Shown: piece by piece, positions 1 through 12,700 of the stretch
Numbering within the stretch: position 1 is the stretch's first letter
How the letters are laid out: every line of letters begins with the position of its first letter
Source: Ligula intestinalis
Lineage: Eukaryota; Platyhelminthes; Cestoda; Diphyllobothriidea; Diphyllobothriidae
NCBI GenBank assembly: GCA_036362985.1
Contig: JAYGXS010000002.1
Location: 95,278,687 to 95,342,686, forward strand
DNA length: 64,000 nucleotides
Direction: 5' to 3'
Translations under genes and position numbers: made by a program
The notes under the pieces: model-generated
What the model saw: the letters and a program-made list of their open reading frames with translations, nothing else
The model's database searches: none
What the model was told of the DNA's origin: nothing

Positions 1-1
1 A

Positions 2-2446
2 GTGGATGCCTCCTTGCTAGAGGAGCTGGAAAAGATTACTGCCCGATCGGACATCCTGATTGTGGGGGACTTTAACGCGCCTCACATCGACTGGGGTGCG
101 GCCTGCGCACATAGCTCCAATCTAACCTTCGACAGCTGCCTTCTGAGCATGACTCTGAAGTTATTTCTCACGCAACATGTCACTTTTCCGACAAGGATGC
201 GCGATGGCCAACAGTCCAACTGTCTGGACCTCGTTCTCACGAAATCGCAGGACAGCATCGACGAAGTGTCATGTCTCCCACCACTAGGTAAAAGCGACCA
301 TGTTGTACTGCTATGGGAGTACTCGTTATTCTCAATACCGGAGAGACCCTCAACAGTCAGACGAAATATTTGGCGAGGCGATTTCGATCGAATGAAGACC
401 GAACTCACGCACGCCGATTGGGAAACTCTATTTTCTGGAAACATAACTGCGGACTGGGAAGCGTTCCGGACCACACTGCACAGACTCATCGACAACCACT
501 GTCCAATTTCGCGAAAAAAGGTGAACACTAGACCGCGATGGCTTACGCAGGCCTTAAAAATAGAAGTGAACAAAAAGCGGAAGCTGTGGAAAAAAATGCT
601 AGCAGACAGGACTCCTGCATCTGTCAGTGCCTACAAAACTCAGAGAAACCGGGTCAAGGGTCTTATTCTCAAAACAAGACGGGCTTTCGAAGCAGACTTG
701 CTAAACCGGGCCACAGTGAACCCCAAACTGTTTTACAGTTATCTTAGGCAGATTACCAAAAACAAGGATCCGATACCCCTGCTAAGGACCGCCGAGGGAA
801 GAGACTTGATAGATGATGAAGCGAAGGCTGATCATCTGTCGAAATTTTTCCGATCAGTCTTCACAAAGGAAACGGCATACGATCACCCCACCGACGACAC
901 CGAAGCGGATACAGTATTTGAGACTGTCCAATTCCCCGAGGCTGCTGTTCTTAAGGAACTCTTAAGCTTAAAAGAATCTAAGTCACCAGGTCCTGACAAC
1001 GTACCAGCCAAGATTTTGAAGGAGCTCGCCAATGAGTTGGCCAAACCACTCTCTATGCTCTTCCAAACCTCCTTCGAAACCGGATGCCTACCAGTAGATT
1101 GGAAATCCGCGAGGATTACACCGCTATACAAGGGGGGAAGCCGGGTCTCAGCGAATAACTACCGACCAGTCAGCCTTACTGCAATCTGTTGCAAAATCAT
1201 GGAAAAAATTATCAAGCAACAACTTATGCAGTTCCTGGAACAAAACCATCTGCTATCGGATGCTCAGCATGGTTTTCGTAGAGGTAGGTCCTGCGTTACA
1301 AACTTGCTCTACTGTTTAGAACGGTGGACTGAGGCAGTCGATAGTGGAAACTCAGTGCATGCTGTCTATATTGACTTCAAAAAGGCTTTCGATAGCGTGC
1401 CGCACCACCGCCTCCTTTATAAAGTCAGCCGCATAGGAGTAAGAGGTAGGCTCCTTACGTGGATAAAAAGCTTCCTAATCGGTCGCTCGCAAACTGTCCA
1501 CATCAGCGACAAACAGTCAGCCAAGGTTGAGGTTGAGAGTGGTGTTCCCCAAGGCTCCGTTCTCGGCCCTATTTTGTTCGTTATCTACATCAACGACTGT
1601 GTCCGCGAACTGGATTGCGGCATCGCCATGTTTGCCGATGATATAAAACTTTGGAGCGTAATTCGAACTGCGGCTGACGAAGTGCACTTACAGGAAAATT
1701 TAAATAGACTTCAAAAATGGTCGGCGGACTGGCTCTTACCGTTCAATGAGAGCAAGTGCACCACCATTCGAGTTGGCAAATGCGGTTCTTCAAACGGCAC
1801 GGCTTACCGACTGAATGACATACCATTGAAGGAAGTGAAAGCCCAGAAAGACTTGGGAGTCTGGATCACACCCTCGCTTAAACCCTCCCTGCATTGCACA
1901 AAGGTAGCCAAGTCCGCGATGTCGATCCTATACCTCGTCAAACGAGCTTTTTCTACCTTCAATGAAGAGTGCTTCACAAAAGTCTTCGGAACCTTCGTAC
2001 GACCGCACCTAGAATCCGCTATTCAAGCTTGGAGGCCCTGGGCCAGGAAAGACATCAACATCCTGGAAAAGGTACAACGGCGCGCAACCAAACTTGTTAT
2101 GGGGCAGGGCTCGCAGCCTTATGAAACACGGCTGTCGAATCTCAACCTCTTCCCTTTGCGCTACAGGCAGCTTCGGGGGGACCTGATACTAGCATTCCGC
2201 GTATTACGTCTTCAAGACTGCTGTCTTATATCAGGGGATTTTTTCGAATTAGCAACGACCACGAATCTGAGGGGTCATTCCCTCAAATTAAAGGTGACAG
2301 GGGCCAGGCTGGACGCTCGGAAACACTTCTTTTCAAAAAGGGTGGTCGGAGCGTGGAATGCGCTTCCTCAGGACGTTGTTATGTCGGAATCGCTAGAGGG
2401 TTTTAAGCGAAAACTGGATCGATATAGCAGTGCACGATGGATCTGA
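2..2446 (+). CDS. CR1-like non-LTR retrotransposon ORF2, 5'-truncated (endonuclease C-terminus plus reverse transcriptase)
   Basis: This frame stays open for about 814 codons from the window edge to a TGA at 2444-2446. It would copy element RNA into DNA at a nicked target. It opens inside an APE-type endonuclease: VGDFNAPH near residue 22 and the GKSDHV catalytic SDH near residue 96 are visible. The reverse transcriptase follows with KSPGPDNVPAKIL, NNYRPVSLT, the YIDFKKAFDSV motif A, GVPQGSVLGP and the FADDIKLW catalytic box, then a thumb and a C-terminal tail ending in FFSKRVVGAWNALP and FKRKLD. These motifs fit the CR1/jockey group, as known from schistosome SR1-like elements. The start shown is only the edge of the window, and the N-terminal endonuclease half lies outside. 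The absence of stops suggests a fairly young copy. Clade assignment by eye is less sure than the RT call. Confidence 0.93.
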   Translation: MDASLLEELEKITARSDILIVGDFNAPHIDWGAACAHSSNLTFDSCLLSMTLKLFLTQHVTFPTRMRDGQQSNCLDLVLTKSQDSIDEVSCLPPLGKSDHVVLLWEYSLFSIPERPSTVRRNIWRGDFDRMKTELTHADWETLFSGNITADWEAFRTTLHRLIDNHCPISRKKVNTRPRWLTQALKIEVNKKRKLWKKMLADRTPASVSAYKTQRNRVKGLILKTRRAFEADLLNRATVNPKLFYSYLRQITKNKDPIPLLRTAEGRDLIDDEAKADHLSKFFRSVFTKETAYDHPTDDTEADTVFETVQFPEAAVLKELLSLKESKSPGPDNVPAKILKELANELAKPLSMLFQTSFETGCLPVDWKSARITPLYKGGSRVSANNYRPVSLTAICCKIMEKIIKQQLMQFLEQNHLLSDAQHGFRRGRSCVTNLLYCLERWTEAVDSGNSVHAVYIDFKKAFDSVPHHRLLYKVSRIGVRGRLLTWIKSFLIGRSQTVHISDKQSAKVEVESGVPQGSVLGPILFVIYINDCVRELDCGIAMFADDIKLWSVIRTAADEVHLQENLNRLQKWSADWLLPFNESKCTTIRVGKCGSSNGTAYRLNDIPLKEVKAQKDLGVWITPSLKPSLHCTKVAKSAMSILYLVKRAFSTFNEECFTKVFGTFVRPHLESAIQAWRPWARKDINILEKVQRRATKLVMGQGSQPYETRLSNLNLFPLRYRQLRGDLILAFRVLRLQDCCLISGDFFELATTTNLRGHSLKLKVTGARLDARKHFFSKRVVGAWNALPQDVVMSESLEGFKRKLDRYSSARWI

Positions 2447-3627
2447 ACTGACAATTTGCAATAACAATAATACTACTTCCAATTTTTCAGTAGTATTAGT
2501 TTTTATATCCATTCACGTTTGCTATTTATTACGCCCTCCCACGCATAGCCTCATGCGAAGGTCTCCGCGGTCTACCCTACTTGGCTATCTGCGTACCGTG
2601 ATTACCCGCTGGCGATCTTATCAGCCAGACCTGCCGGTCTAAACGGTCACCCTTGGTTCGACCCAAAGCGGACTGTCGACGATCTGGACGGATGCCTCTG
2701 TTTTTCCAGTTCCGTGGCGGACTCTGCAATCAGCAAGGAAGAATCAGGACGTGGCTTCCACACGGTGATGATCCTGGGAACCTTTGCAATGCCCCCCCCC
2801 CCCAGTGGGAACTCCCTTTTTTCTCCTAAATCCCACGCATTCCCCCCACAAGGGCGACAGTTTTTCTCCTAAAAATCCCTGAGGAGTTTTTTCACTGTCT
2901 GCTCCTATTTTCATCCTATGACTCAGGACAACTGGCCTCGCCAACAGTCTAAGCAACAAATTTTTTGCTACCACTGCACATATGTACAAATAGGGCACTC
3001 AAAGGAATTTTTCCTACATACCCTCAATATACTGATACTGATACCCTCTCGAGAAAGCAACCTCCCGAGGCGACTTGGTACATACAATATCTTCGTACGG
3101 ATAATAGCTAGAGGCATAGTACAATGGGAGCTGACTGCGACCTTTCCCGGCTAAAAAAGCTCTTAAGCCATGAAGGCATTCTTTCAGCGAAAAAGTGTCG
3201 GCTAGCACAGTGACAAAACGAGAGCGCCTTTCCTGAATTAGCGAGAACATCACTACGATAGTAAAGCTAAATATCTAAGGAACCGTTTAAGGCCGTACAG
3301 ATTGAGGTCACCCGATACCACCACAATGACCACATTGTTTGGAAAATAATCAAAATAACCTCTACAAAAGACGTTTTAATGTTCAACAGAAGTAAGAGTA
3401 ACCCCTTGACAATAACTCGTATAAAAAGGTGTTTTTAACGAGTGAAATTGGGGAGGGAAAAAGGTTGGAAAACGAGGTGTCATCGCATATATGTATATTA
3501 GCGGAGTTGATCAGGCGCTGCAGCGAAGTGGGCATAGCAAAATGCTACACCCGGCAAAAGCACGATTATAACAGGGTCGGACAATGGCGCACATTTAAAA
3601 CGAAAACAATCGGCACAAAAAGGGGCC
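2447..3627. other. No gene seen: 3' region between the CR1-like LINE and the transporter gene
   Basis: This stretch holds the LINE 3' end (an AATAATA-rich run just after the stop) and a short poly(C) tract near 2790-2800. I see no exon-like reading frame. The 3' UTR of the minus-strand transporter must begin below 3628. No clear minus-strand AATAAA appears close to its stop codon, so its cleavage site is not located. Confidence 0.5.
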
Positions 3628-3710
3628 TTAAGCAGTAATCCCCTCAACCTCCTCCACATCATCAACAGGCACACTGGCAAAGACCTTCTGAAGGTTGACC
3701 GTCGACTTGT
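3628..3710 (-). CDS. SLC7-like transporter terminal coding exon 10
   Basis: This 83-bp exon after CTGCTTTCAG completes the split Tyr codon and encodes [20 protein letters not shown], then VEGITA and TAA (3630-3628). The LQKVFxxVP block matches the C-terminal tail of LAT family members. Its fit in phase and sequence supports it despite its small size. Confidence 0.87.
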
Positions 3711-6700
3711 CTGAAAGCAGAAAGAGAAAATGCAGTGTCATGCGTATGCTGTTGAGCATGGCTAGACGACCTGACAGCCAGCAAGTCTAGACATCAGCAA
3801 TACTACTTCAGTAGTATTAGAAGGAGTAGTGGTAGTTTAAAGCATTGATTCCCATGTACGAGTTTAAAGCAAGCGTACACAGCAGAATTAAATTTTTACA
3901 AAAAAATTTCGGGACAGCTTTTCAACTGGTTCCCGCCTTTGCATGAATTAAATAACAAATGGAGAATACAGCAGTTTGCATTTTCACCGAATAAATAACA
4001 GGAGGGTCATTTTCAACGCGGCGAATAGCCAATAATAATATCGCCTTTGAACTTAGTATGGAAAAGCAGGGACGGGAATTAACAGAAATCAAAGGTTGAT
4101 TAGCAAGGTCCGATTTCTTCGTGCTCGCACAAGAACTCGGAAACATGTTTTGAGGTTAAGAAAGTGACCACTCTCTAGCAGGTGTCTTGTAATGGAGGAC
4201 CGTGGTACTTTGTTTTCCTGTTCAAAAAGGTAAATGCTTAGCGGCCCTGGTCGCCAATTGCCTTTGCGTACGCCCAATGTACTTGCATCCGCAAGTGCAT
4301 GTGAATTCATAGACATGGTTTGTGGTGGCCTGCAAAGGCAAGGCATCCTTTGTCCGGTTAACTGGAGGACTTCTAGTTCAGCTGTATCGTATGTTCTCTC
4401 TATGGCTCAACGTAGCCATCGCTTAAATGCATTTGAAATATCGTTCCTTTAAAGGTAAAGATATAAAAATAGGCTTTGTTCGGAACTGACTGTTCCTTAC
4501 ATTTCGGCCGTAAAGAGCTGCTGCATTCTTTAATGAAACGTGAGGGATAGCACGCTTAAGTAGGGCCCCTTTTCTGCAGGCAATTTCTGCAGGTAGGGTC
4601 CCACTGGAGCAAATATTCTTAGCTCTTTGGAAAAGTGTAAGTAACAGATTTCGTTTCCACTGTGTTGCCACGGAGCTGGTAAAATGTAGGTATTGGCCTT
4701 TCCAGGTAGTCTTGTAGAAAACAGTGCACCTTACTGAACCATTATCCTCTCTGAATAGGAGGACGCGGCGTTGAAAAATGACCTTAGTGTTGTTGATTCT
4801 GTGAAAATGCAAACTGTTGTGTTTTCTAGTTGTTATAGAATTCATGCAAAGACAGGAAGCAGTTGAAAAGCCGCCCCGAAATTTTTTTGTAAAAATTTAA
4901 TTCTGCTGTGCACGTTTGCCTTAAAAGTATTGGTAGTAGCATTAGTCATCAGAATAACAATGAATCACAGTACGTTGATAGAGAACAGTTAACATCGGGT
5001 TGAAAGAAACCGCAGAGACCATCACTAGTTCTTCCATCAAGATCTTGTAGATGCACAGTCGAGAAAGTGTTTGGTCCGCTTACGTCAAAAGAAAAACGCT
5101 AACTCCACAGGATGGGCAAAACAAACGTGATTTCAAACTTCGACTAGAGTTAGGTGAAAAAGACAGTACTTACATATGAAATTGGTAAATGACTTAGGTT
5201 TTCGTTTCCAGCTGACACAGATCAGATAGATGGGAATGGCCGACAGCATGAGAATAATATTTGATAGGGACTCCTTCGGCTGCTGATAAGCGGTCAGACA
5301 GAGAATGAATATGTCACAGAGGAGGAAGAGAATGGGGAAGAAGATTGGCAGCTGAAACGGAAAATAATAAAATCTCTGGTAAAGAAGCTGGGGCAAAACT
5401 TTCTTGTTCGGCCAGCTGTCTAACCTATTTCGTGAGCAAGAATTTCATTCTTGGTTGATGAGTGTAAATGAATATTTAATTGTGGTAGCAGTAATCCAAA
5501 AATATTAAATTACAGAAACTTATACTTGTTTCAATGTACTAAATAGGATTAAATCCATCAAAATAAACTGCTGCTCAGGATACTGATGGCAGTTGCGGGA
5601 AATTCGGCCTAATATTGGCGGAACTTAACGAAAAAGGTAATTCGACCGAATATTGGTGGAGTTTAAGGAAAAAGGGAAAGTCAGGTTACTGAAAATATAA
5701 CAGTAGGTTACTGTTATAAGTCTTAAGCAAAAAGGACCTTTGAAGAGTCCTGCTGAAAGGAATGGAAGCAGTTCCCTAGAACACAAATCGGACGCCCACA
5801 AATTGGAAATCGATAACTTTGCCAAGAAAGTTAAAAAAGACGGCTCGCTCGCGCACAGGAGCTTCAAAGTGGCGTACCCCATGAAATGTAAACCGAATTT
5901 TCGAAATGTGTTTTCGATTACAAAGGATTAACCATGTGGACTCGTCATATCAAAATAGTTCAGGCACGCTAAGGCCGGCTTTTAAAAGCGCTCCATTCCG
6001 GCCGACTGTGTAAACCATACTCGGTAATTGGTGTTCATCTTCTGCTCACCGGAGTAAATTTGTAGATTTGCTGACGTTTCGGACAGCTGGGCCGGATGTA
6101 CCTTGTCGAATCGAATATTGGCTTTATCGATCAGCAAGTTTAAAGCTGCGGGCACGAGACAGAACACCAACTGCCGTCACGTCAAGCCAAAATCCACACG
6201 CATGGCCAAACAGCGACCGGAGAAAAATCGATCAACCCAAGGCTAATACGAACAGCCGCCACTTTAAACTCGCTGATCGATAAAGTCACTATTCGCCTCG
6301 ACAAAGGACGGCCAGTCCAGCTGTCCGAAACGTCGGCAAACCTACAAATTTATTCCAGTGAGCAGAAGATGAACTCTAATTCTTATCCAGGAATTCTTAC
6401 TTCTTCAAATCTGAGCATAATCGGTAAAAATGAGTACTCAGATGTCCTTAAGCATTTAAATAAATATTACAAAAGTCAGAAAAAGTATCCCATCTTCTAC
6501 TCATTTGTAGTACATAATGAGTTCTTACAAATTTATACTTGAAGGACAGACATGTTTGGTTTAACAAAGTTCGTAAATTCCCCAAGTACACGCTGTATGC
6601 TTTTCATGTAAGAGAAACCCTAAATTCTTCTATATTATTAACAGTACATGCAAGACTCATAATTCTTTAAGGGTGTAAACTATGCAGCATAAGGAACGTT

Positions 6701-9700
6701 TCAAGATTTGGGTTAGTAAAATTGCCTTGGTTAGAGGCCAAATACTTTCCGAAGAAACCCACTCCGCCAGTCTTCACTAAAAAAAAAACTAACTCTCACC
6801 TGGAAGTCTGTTTTCAAATTGGGATCCTTATAACGAAGGTAAAGGAGGCCGAGAACAGCCAGAGCGGCAATGAGCGCAAAGGCGAAGCCGGCGAGCTCAA
6901 TGAGTTGGAAGAGGTTACTGTAGAACTGGAAGGCAACTCCAATGATCATCTAAAACAAAAAGCAGGCTTTGAGGAGGCCGGTTGACAAACGTGGCACGAA
7001 AATCAAGGTCTAAAGATGATGCAACTAGGCAAGTGTCATCGTTGCACATCGCAAACTGTGAGTCGTAAATCATAGAAAGCCGGTTTCGGAGAACCAGAGG
7101 CTGGTAATGCTTGAGAATTAAAGTGTTGTCATCCAAAGGCTCCGGAAGCAGGTTATCAGAAATTTAAACTGTCTACAATCCATCCATATAATGGCGCGCT
7201 ATAAGCTAGATTATCCAGTTCAGGGAAAAATAGGCATTTTATACTAAAACCGCAAGTTGGGACGCATGTACAGTAGACGTCGTTGATCATGCAATATTTC
7301 GACACATGCGAAAGACTAATACTCTTTCGCTAATCAGAATTGACTCCAGTTGTGATACTGATTATCGCGTAGTCTATTTGGAAGTCATTTCAGTCAGTAA
7401 AGGATGCCGGCTTTTTAACGACCTCGTTCCGACTCCTAGAAAAACGTATCTTTTGTAAAAACTGACCACTTAAGTAGTATGCCTTTTTATCATTGATTTT
7501 AACTGCCTTTATAAATTCAAATATATTTTATAAAAAAGTAGACGAAAAATTATTTCTTGTACATGTGTGACAGCAAATTACGCCTTCTTTAAATTTTATA
7601 CATGAAGGAAGGGTAGCTTTCGGGTTTAAAAACGTTGCTAATTATGAGCTTTTCTACAACTGTGAGGCGTTTATTCATAAAACATCGTACCTGTCAGTTT
7701 ATTAACGCTACCTAAACTGCATAAAATGTGTTCCACATCTATCTCAATATTTTATGACAACTATCTGACCTCTTCTTCAGACTGCAGGTGAAAATGTACT
7801 TTTTCCTTACACAAGGTGTACACACTGTGCAGTTTCTAAACCTTGAATTCGAGTATAGCAGTCACTAGAATAGAAAATTATTCGGCAATGGGGCAACTTT
7901 TTTGAAACCGAAAGCTACCTTTCCTTCAAGTATAAAATTTAAAGAAGGCGTAATTTGCTGTCAAACATGTACAGCAAATAATTTTTTCGTCTCCCTTTTT
8001 TATAAAATATATTTGAATTTATAAAGGCAGTCAAAATCAGTGATAAAAAGGCATACTACTTAAGTGGTCAGTTTTTACAATAGATACATTTTGCTAGGAG
8101 TCGGGACGAAGCTCGTTAAAAGGCCGGCATCCTATACTGACTGAAATGACTTGAGAGTAGACTACGCGATAATCAGTATCACAACTGGAGTCAATTCCGA
8201 TTAGCGAAAGAGTATTAGTCTTTCGCATATGTCGAAATATTGCATGATCAACGGCGTCTACTGTACAACTTCTTCGTCCTAGAGTTGACATCACCAGGGA
8301 ACTATAGTCAAGAAATGTTGATTTTAGACTGCTTGAGTGCAATAATCGAAAATAACGCATGAAACGTGACGCAAGAATGCGTGCAGTAAAGCTCGGCGTC
8401 TAAAACAATGCGCAGGCAACAGGTTAATAACACACAGTGAAGCTGAACATCACCAGAATAAACTCACGATTGCTAATATCGATGGGAGGGGTGTCAAGTT
8501 CTGGTAGTGGACAAGAGCCAGTACTGTTGGCATGTGACCTTCGCGGGCGCCGGCAAATGCCAAACTGTGAAAATAAGAGGAGCACAGTTTGAGAAGAAGA
8601 TTCGATCACTGGGACAACATTTTTTTCACCTGACGTTTCGACATCCGTCGCGATTGCTTTATCAGAGACATAAGCAGAAAGTAGTAGAACAGTTATTTTG
8701 TCAGTACCAATTCAACTACAGTAAGAGCGGGTACCTCTTATCCTTTTTTTAGACCACCCACAGTAATTCAGTGCAAAATAGTAAACGTTTGTAGCCTAGA
8801 AATCAAATAAGCGTTAAATTGTTGGCAAATACAAGTGCCAAACAGTCAGAGAATGAAGACAGTGAATATTTGGGTATGCGGCTTGGATTGGTAGCATGAT
8901 AATAACTGATCTGCGCAGAGGTATGGCTGCCAAAGACAAGCAAGAGTGAAACAGGTCTTTCGGACTTCTTTTTCTAGGAACAGTAGGCTAAGCTCTAAAA
9001 CAGGCTGCGGAATGTTAAATCTGGATGTAGTCAGGAAACGAGTTCGATGCTCTACCAATGCTTCAACCAATGGAATGCTACTGACTGCAGCTAGCGGATT
9101 GTGACTCCGTAGCCCAATAAGGAATGAGCATCCCAGTCTGCCAACTTCTCGGAATATTTTTTATTATACCCCTCTGGTAGTTTGCCTACCGCTTTGCAAA
9201 TAGTGATTACTTGTCGGTATTCTAAGGATTCGAAATTAGAGTTCCTGAGTGGAATAGGTAAGGGTACAGACAGAGGAATCTAGCTCACGAGTAATCTCGA
9301 TCTGCAAGTCTCTTGGATGGGCGACGTTAACGTAGAAATAAACTTCGAAACAAGTTTAGCTGACCCAATTTTAAAAAAACTCGCGGCATTCGGCGGGATT
9401 CAAACCCGCATAAGAGGGAGGCCTTTTACGCAAGCCAACGCTCTACCAACTTAATAATTAAGTCAGCCTAGTAGTCATTCTGGTGGATTCTAGATAATTG
9501 CTTAGGAAATCCTGCTTGGGCAGTCAACTTGCTGTCCCGTATTGGTGGATTCCATATGAGCGGCAAAGTTGGGCGGGTAATATTGATCCAAGTGTGATTA
9601 AACTCACGATGTGAAGCGCGACATTCGTAGCTCAAGTAGGTAGAGCTTTGGCTTGCGTAAAAGGCCTCCCTCCTATGCGGGTTCAGTCCCGGCGAATACG

Positions 9701-12700
9701 GCGAGTTTTTCAAAATTGGGTCAACTAAATTAACCAAATCTGCCAAACCAACTTAATAATTCGAGACAAGTGTCTAAACAGCCCTTAATGCTGTCAAGTG
9801 TCTAAACAGCCCTTAATGCGGAGGTGGCGGCTACGAGATAGGCCCGAAAATGCTTCACTGCAATCTTGCAATTGTGCCCACCAGTTCGTCACAGCAGGGG
9901 TTATGATGTTCCAGATATTTTAGGTATAAAGAATATGTTAAATGAATGCAGATGTTTCACTGATCTAGTCAAGGAACAATTAAGTTCCGCTTTGCCAAGG
10001 AGCTCGCAACGCAGACCCTCAATGACCGTCACATAGTGACAAAGGCGATATGATAAAGAAGTGGATCCGACAAAGCAAAGGGAGGCTAGAATGGCCACTT
10101 CTGACTTATTAGTCGTGATCAGCCAGTCAAACCCAATCTCGAGGGTTGGCGTCCCCGAGATTTGAACCCGGGACCTTCGGTCATTGCGTTAGAGACGCTG
10201 CCTCTATTCATATTCCCGATCACAACCGACAAAGCAGGGGACCCGTGGACTAGAGGCAGCGCCTCTAACGCAATGACCGAAGGTTCCGGGTTCAAATCTC
10301 GGGGGTGCCAACCCTCGAGATTGGGTATGACTGGCTGATGACGGCTAATAAGCCAGAAATGGCCATTCTGGTCTCTCTTTGCTTTCTCGGATCCACTTCT
10401 TCAAGAATATGTTAGTTCCGGCTGGACAAATTTGAAATTCTCGACGTCCGTTCTCCAGTGAACATCTTGTCCGACCTACATATAATTGTTCCCCCTTACG
10501 AAGGCCGTACCCCTTTCTCCGAGCCGCGTGCCCGTGTCTCCTTCCTCCCTGGGATGCTGGCCACCCCGGACCCCCTCCTCCATTTACCCTTTTCATTCGA
10601 TTGCACACGACTGAATACTGCCCCTAGCCCACCTCCCTGTTCGACTCTCTTGCCTTTGGGAACCACAGCAGACGCGTCTACGAACCGCGTTCCCACCCGC
10701 CCTCCCGGCGGCCAAGGTCTGCTACACCCATCTCCCTACGTTGGATCAACTCTCCCCTCCGCCCAATCCGTGTTTTTGATGACGGAACAGCCCCTCCCGG
10801 CCACGCTGCTCCGACTCCTCCTCCTCGCCGCCGGAATCGAGGCCAACCCTGGACCTCTCTGGTACTGCTCGTTCTGCCGAGTCCGTCTGGGCCGCCGCGA
10901 CTGGTCTGTATGTTGCGGCTCCTGCAATGGCTAGTGCCATCTCCGCTGCAGTGGCCTCGCCACGGCTGCCGATTGGTCGCCCGCCTTCGCGTGTCCCAGC
11001 TGTCCCGTGCCCCCACCGATCTCCATGCCTCCAGCCCGTCCAGTCCTGAACCCAAATCCTCTGGTCTCCGACCTTGCCTCACCACCTGGTCTTAAGATCT
11101 TACAATTCAACGCCAACGGCCTCCTTGGGAAGCTTGACCAGCTCCTGGCCTTCATGCGCTCGCACAGCATAGCTGTGGCGGCTATCCAAGAGACAAAGTG
11201 GTCTAACTCCACTAAGGTCCCTTCCTGTGCCGATTACACGATTGTCCGTCGCGACCGCGGCCGCAACAAAGGCGGAGGTTTGGCCTTCCTGGTGGACAAA
11301 TCCATTGCCCATCACCAGCTTCCCCTGCTTGGAGCCGATCCCACGGAAGTACTGGCGATTTCCCTTGACATTGGCCCGGCGCCGCTAACCGTCGTGAACG
11401 TGTACATCCCTCCAACTTCCAGTTGTTCTCCCGGTTTCACAGCCTCTATCGCTCCCTACTTACCTTCTGGAGACAGTCTGGTGCTAGGTGACTTCAACGC
11501 TCACCATGACCTCTGGTGCTCTAACTTGGCAGCCGACTCCCGAGGAGAAGCTCTGGCTGATGAAATAGAACACGCCCCCTTTGCCGTTCTCAACGAGAAC
11601 AGCCAAACGCGGCTCCCGACCAACGGCGCCTCCAGCTCGCCCGATGTTTCCCTCGCCAGTCTCAGTCTGATAGCCTCCAGCATGTGGAAGACGGAAATCA
11701 GCCTGGGTAGCGACCACCTCCCCATTGTGCTCGAATTGGCCACCGCCGCCGAGCGTATCAAAGCCCCCGACCGGCACTTCATTAATTTCAAGAAAGCCAA
11801 TTGGGCAGCGTTTACGTCCGAATGCGAAGCCGAGATCGATGGCCTACCGCCTCCCACCTGTGTCCACATGGCGGAGCGAGCCCTTCGTCGACTACTCCTG
11901 GCAGCAGCAAGTCACCACATCCCTAACGGCCGCATTCCCTTTCTTCGTCCTAACTATCCGCCCGAAGCCTCCCGCCTGGAACGAGAGAGAGACGAAATAC
12001 GAGCGCGTGATGCCAGTGACCCGCGCGTTGGCGAACTGAATGGCTTAATCACTAAGACTATCAACGATGGCAAACGCCAACGCTGGCATGAACTAGTTTC
12101 AGATTGTAATTTCAGCGGCAACTCAGCTGCCACTTGGAAGCTTTTACGCAACCTGACCAAACCCCGGGCTGATACATCAAACCAGTCTATTAGCTTTGGG
12201 GACGGCAAGTTCATTTCCAACAACGGTAAGATCGCCGCGAAGATGAACAAGCTGTTCTCGCCCCGCTCGGCGCCCAGTCCCAAAAGCCAGCGCCCCCTTC
12301 TTCGCCTCCTCCATAAAGCCCCGCCCCCAGATATTTCCTTTTCGGCTGATGCCATCCTCACCGCCGTCAAGAAAATGAGAGCTTCGAAAGCCTTAGGACC
12401 AGATTGTCTGGCGCCTATCCATGTGCGCCACATCGGCCCGAAGGTGGCTGCCTACCTTGCCGCCCTCTTCAACCTTTCACTGGGAACTTCAATCATCCCT
12501 GATTGCTGGCGCCAGTCGATCATCATCCCCCTGGTCAAAGCGGGTAAGGACCCCTGCCTAGCGACCTCTTATCGTCCAATTGCCCTCCTTAGTCCATTGG
12601 CGAAGATCCTGGAACGGCTCATCCACCCAATTCTGACGTCTGTGGCGGAACTATCTTGCCACCAACATGGTTTCCGATCGGGTCGTGGAACTACAACGGC

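Noticed and set aside
4423..4845. A 140-codon minus-strand gene
   Set aside because: It lies inside the inverted-repeat-bounded Penelope remnant and shows no intact domain.
8094..8360. An 88-codon minus-strand gene
   Set aside because: It is the right arm of the foldback element, and the same sequence is present inverted in the left arm.
9617..9712. A functional tRNA gene
   Set aside because: D-arm and T-arm look right, but the anticodon stem does not pair and the same unit is repeated in inverted form with a shared non-tRNA tail. It is a SINE.
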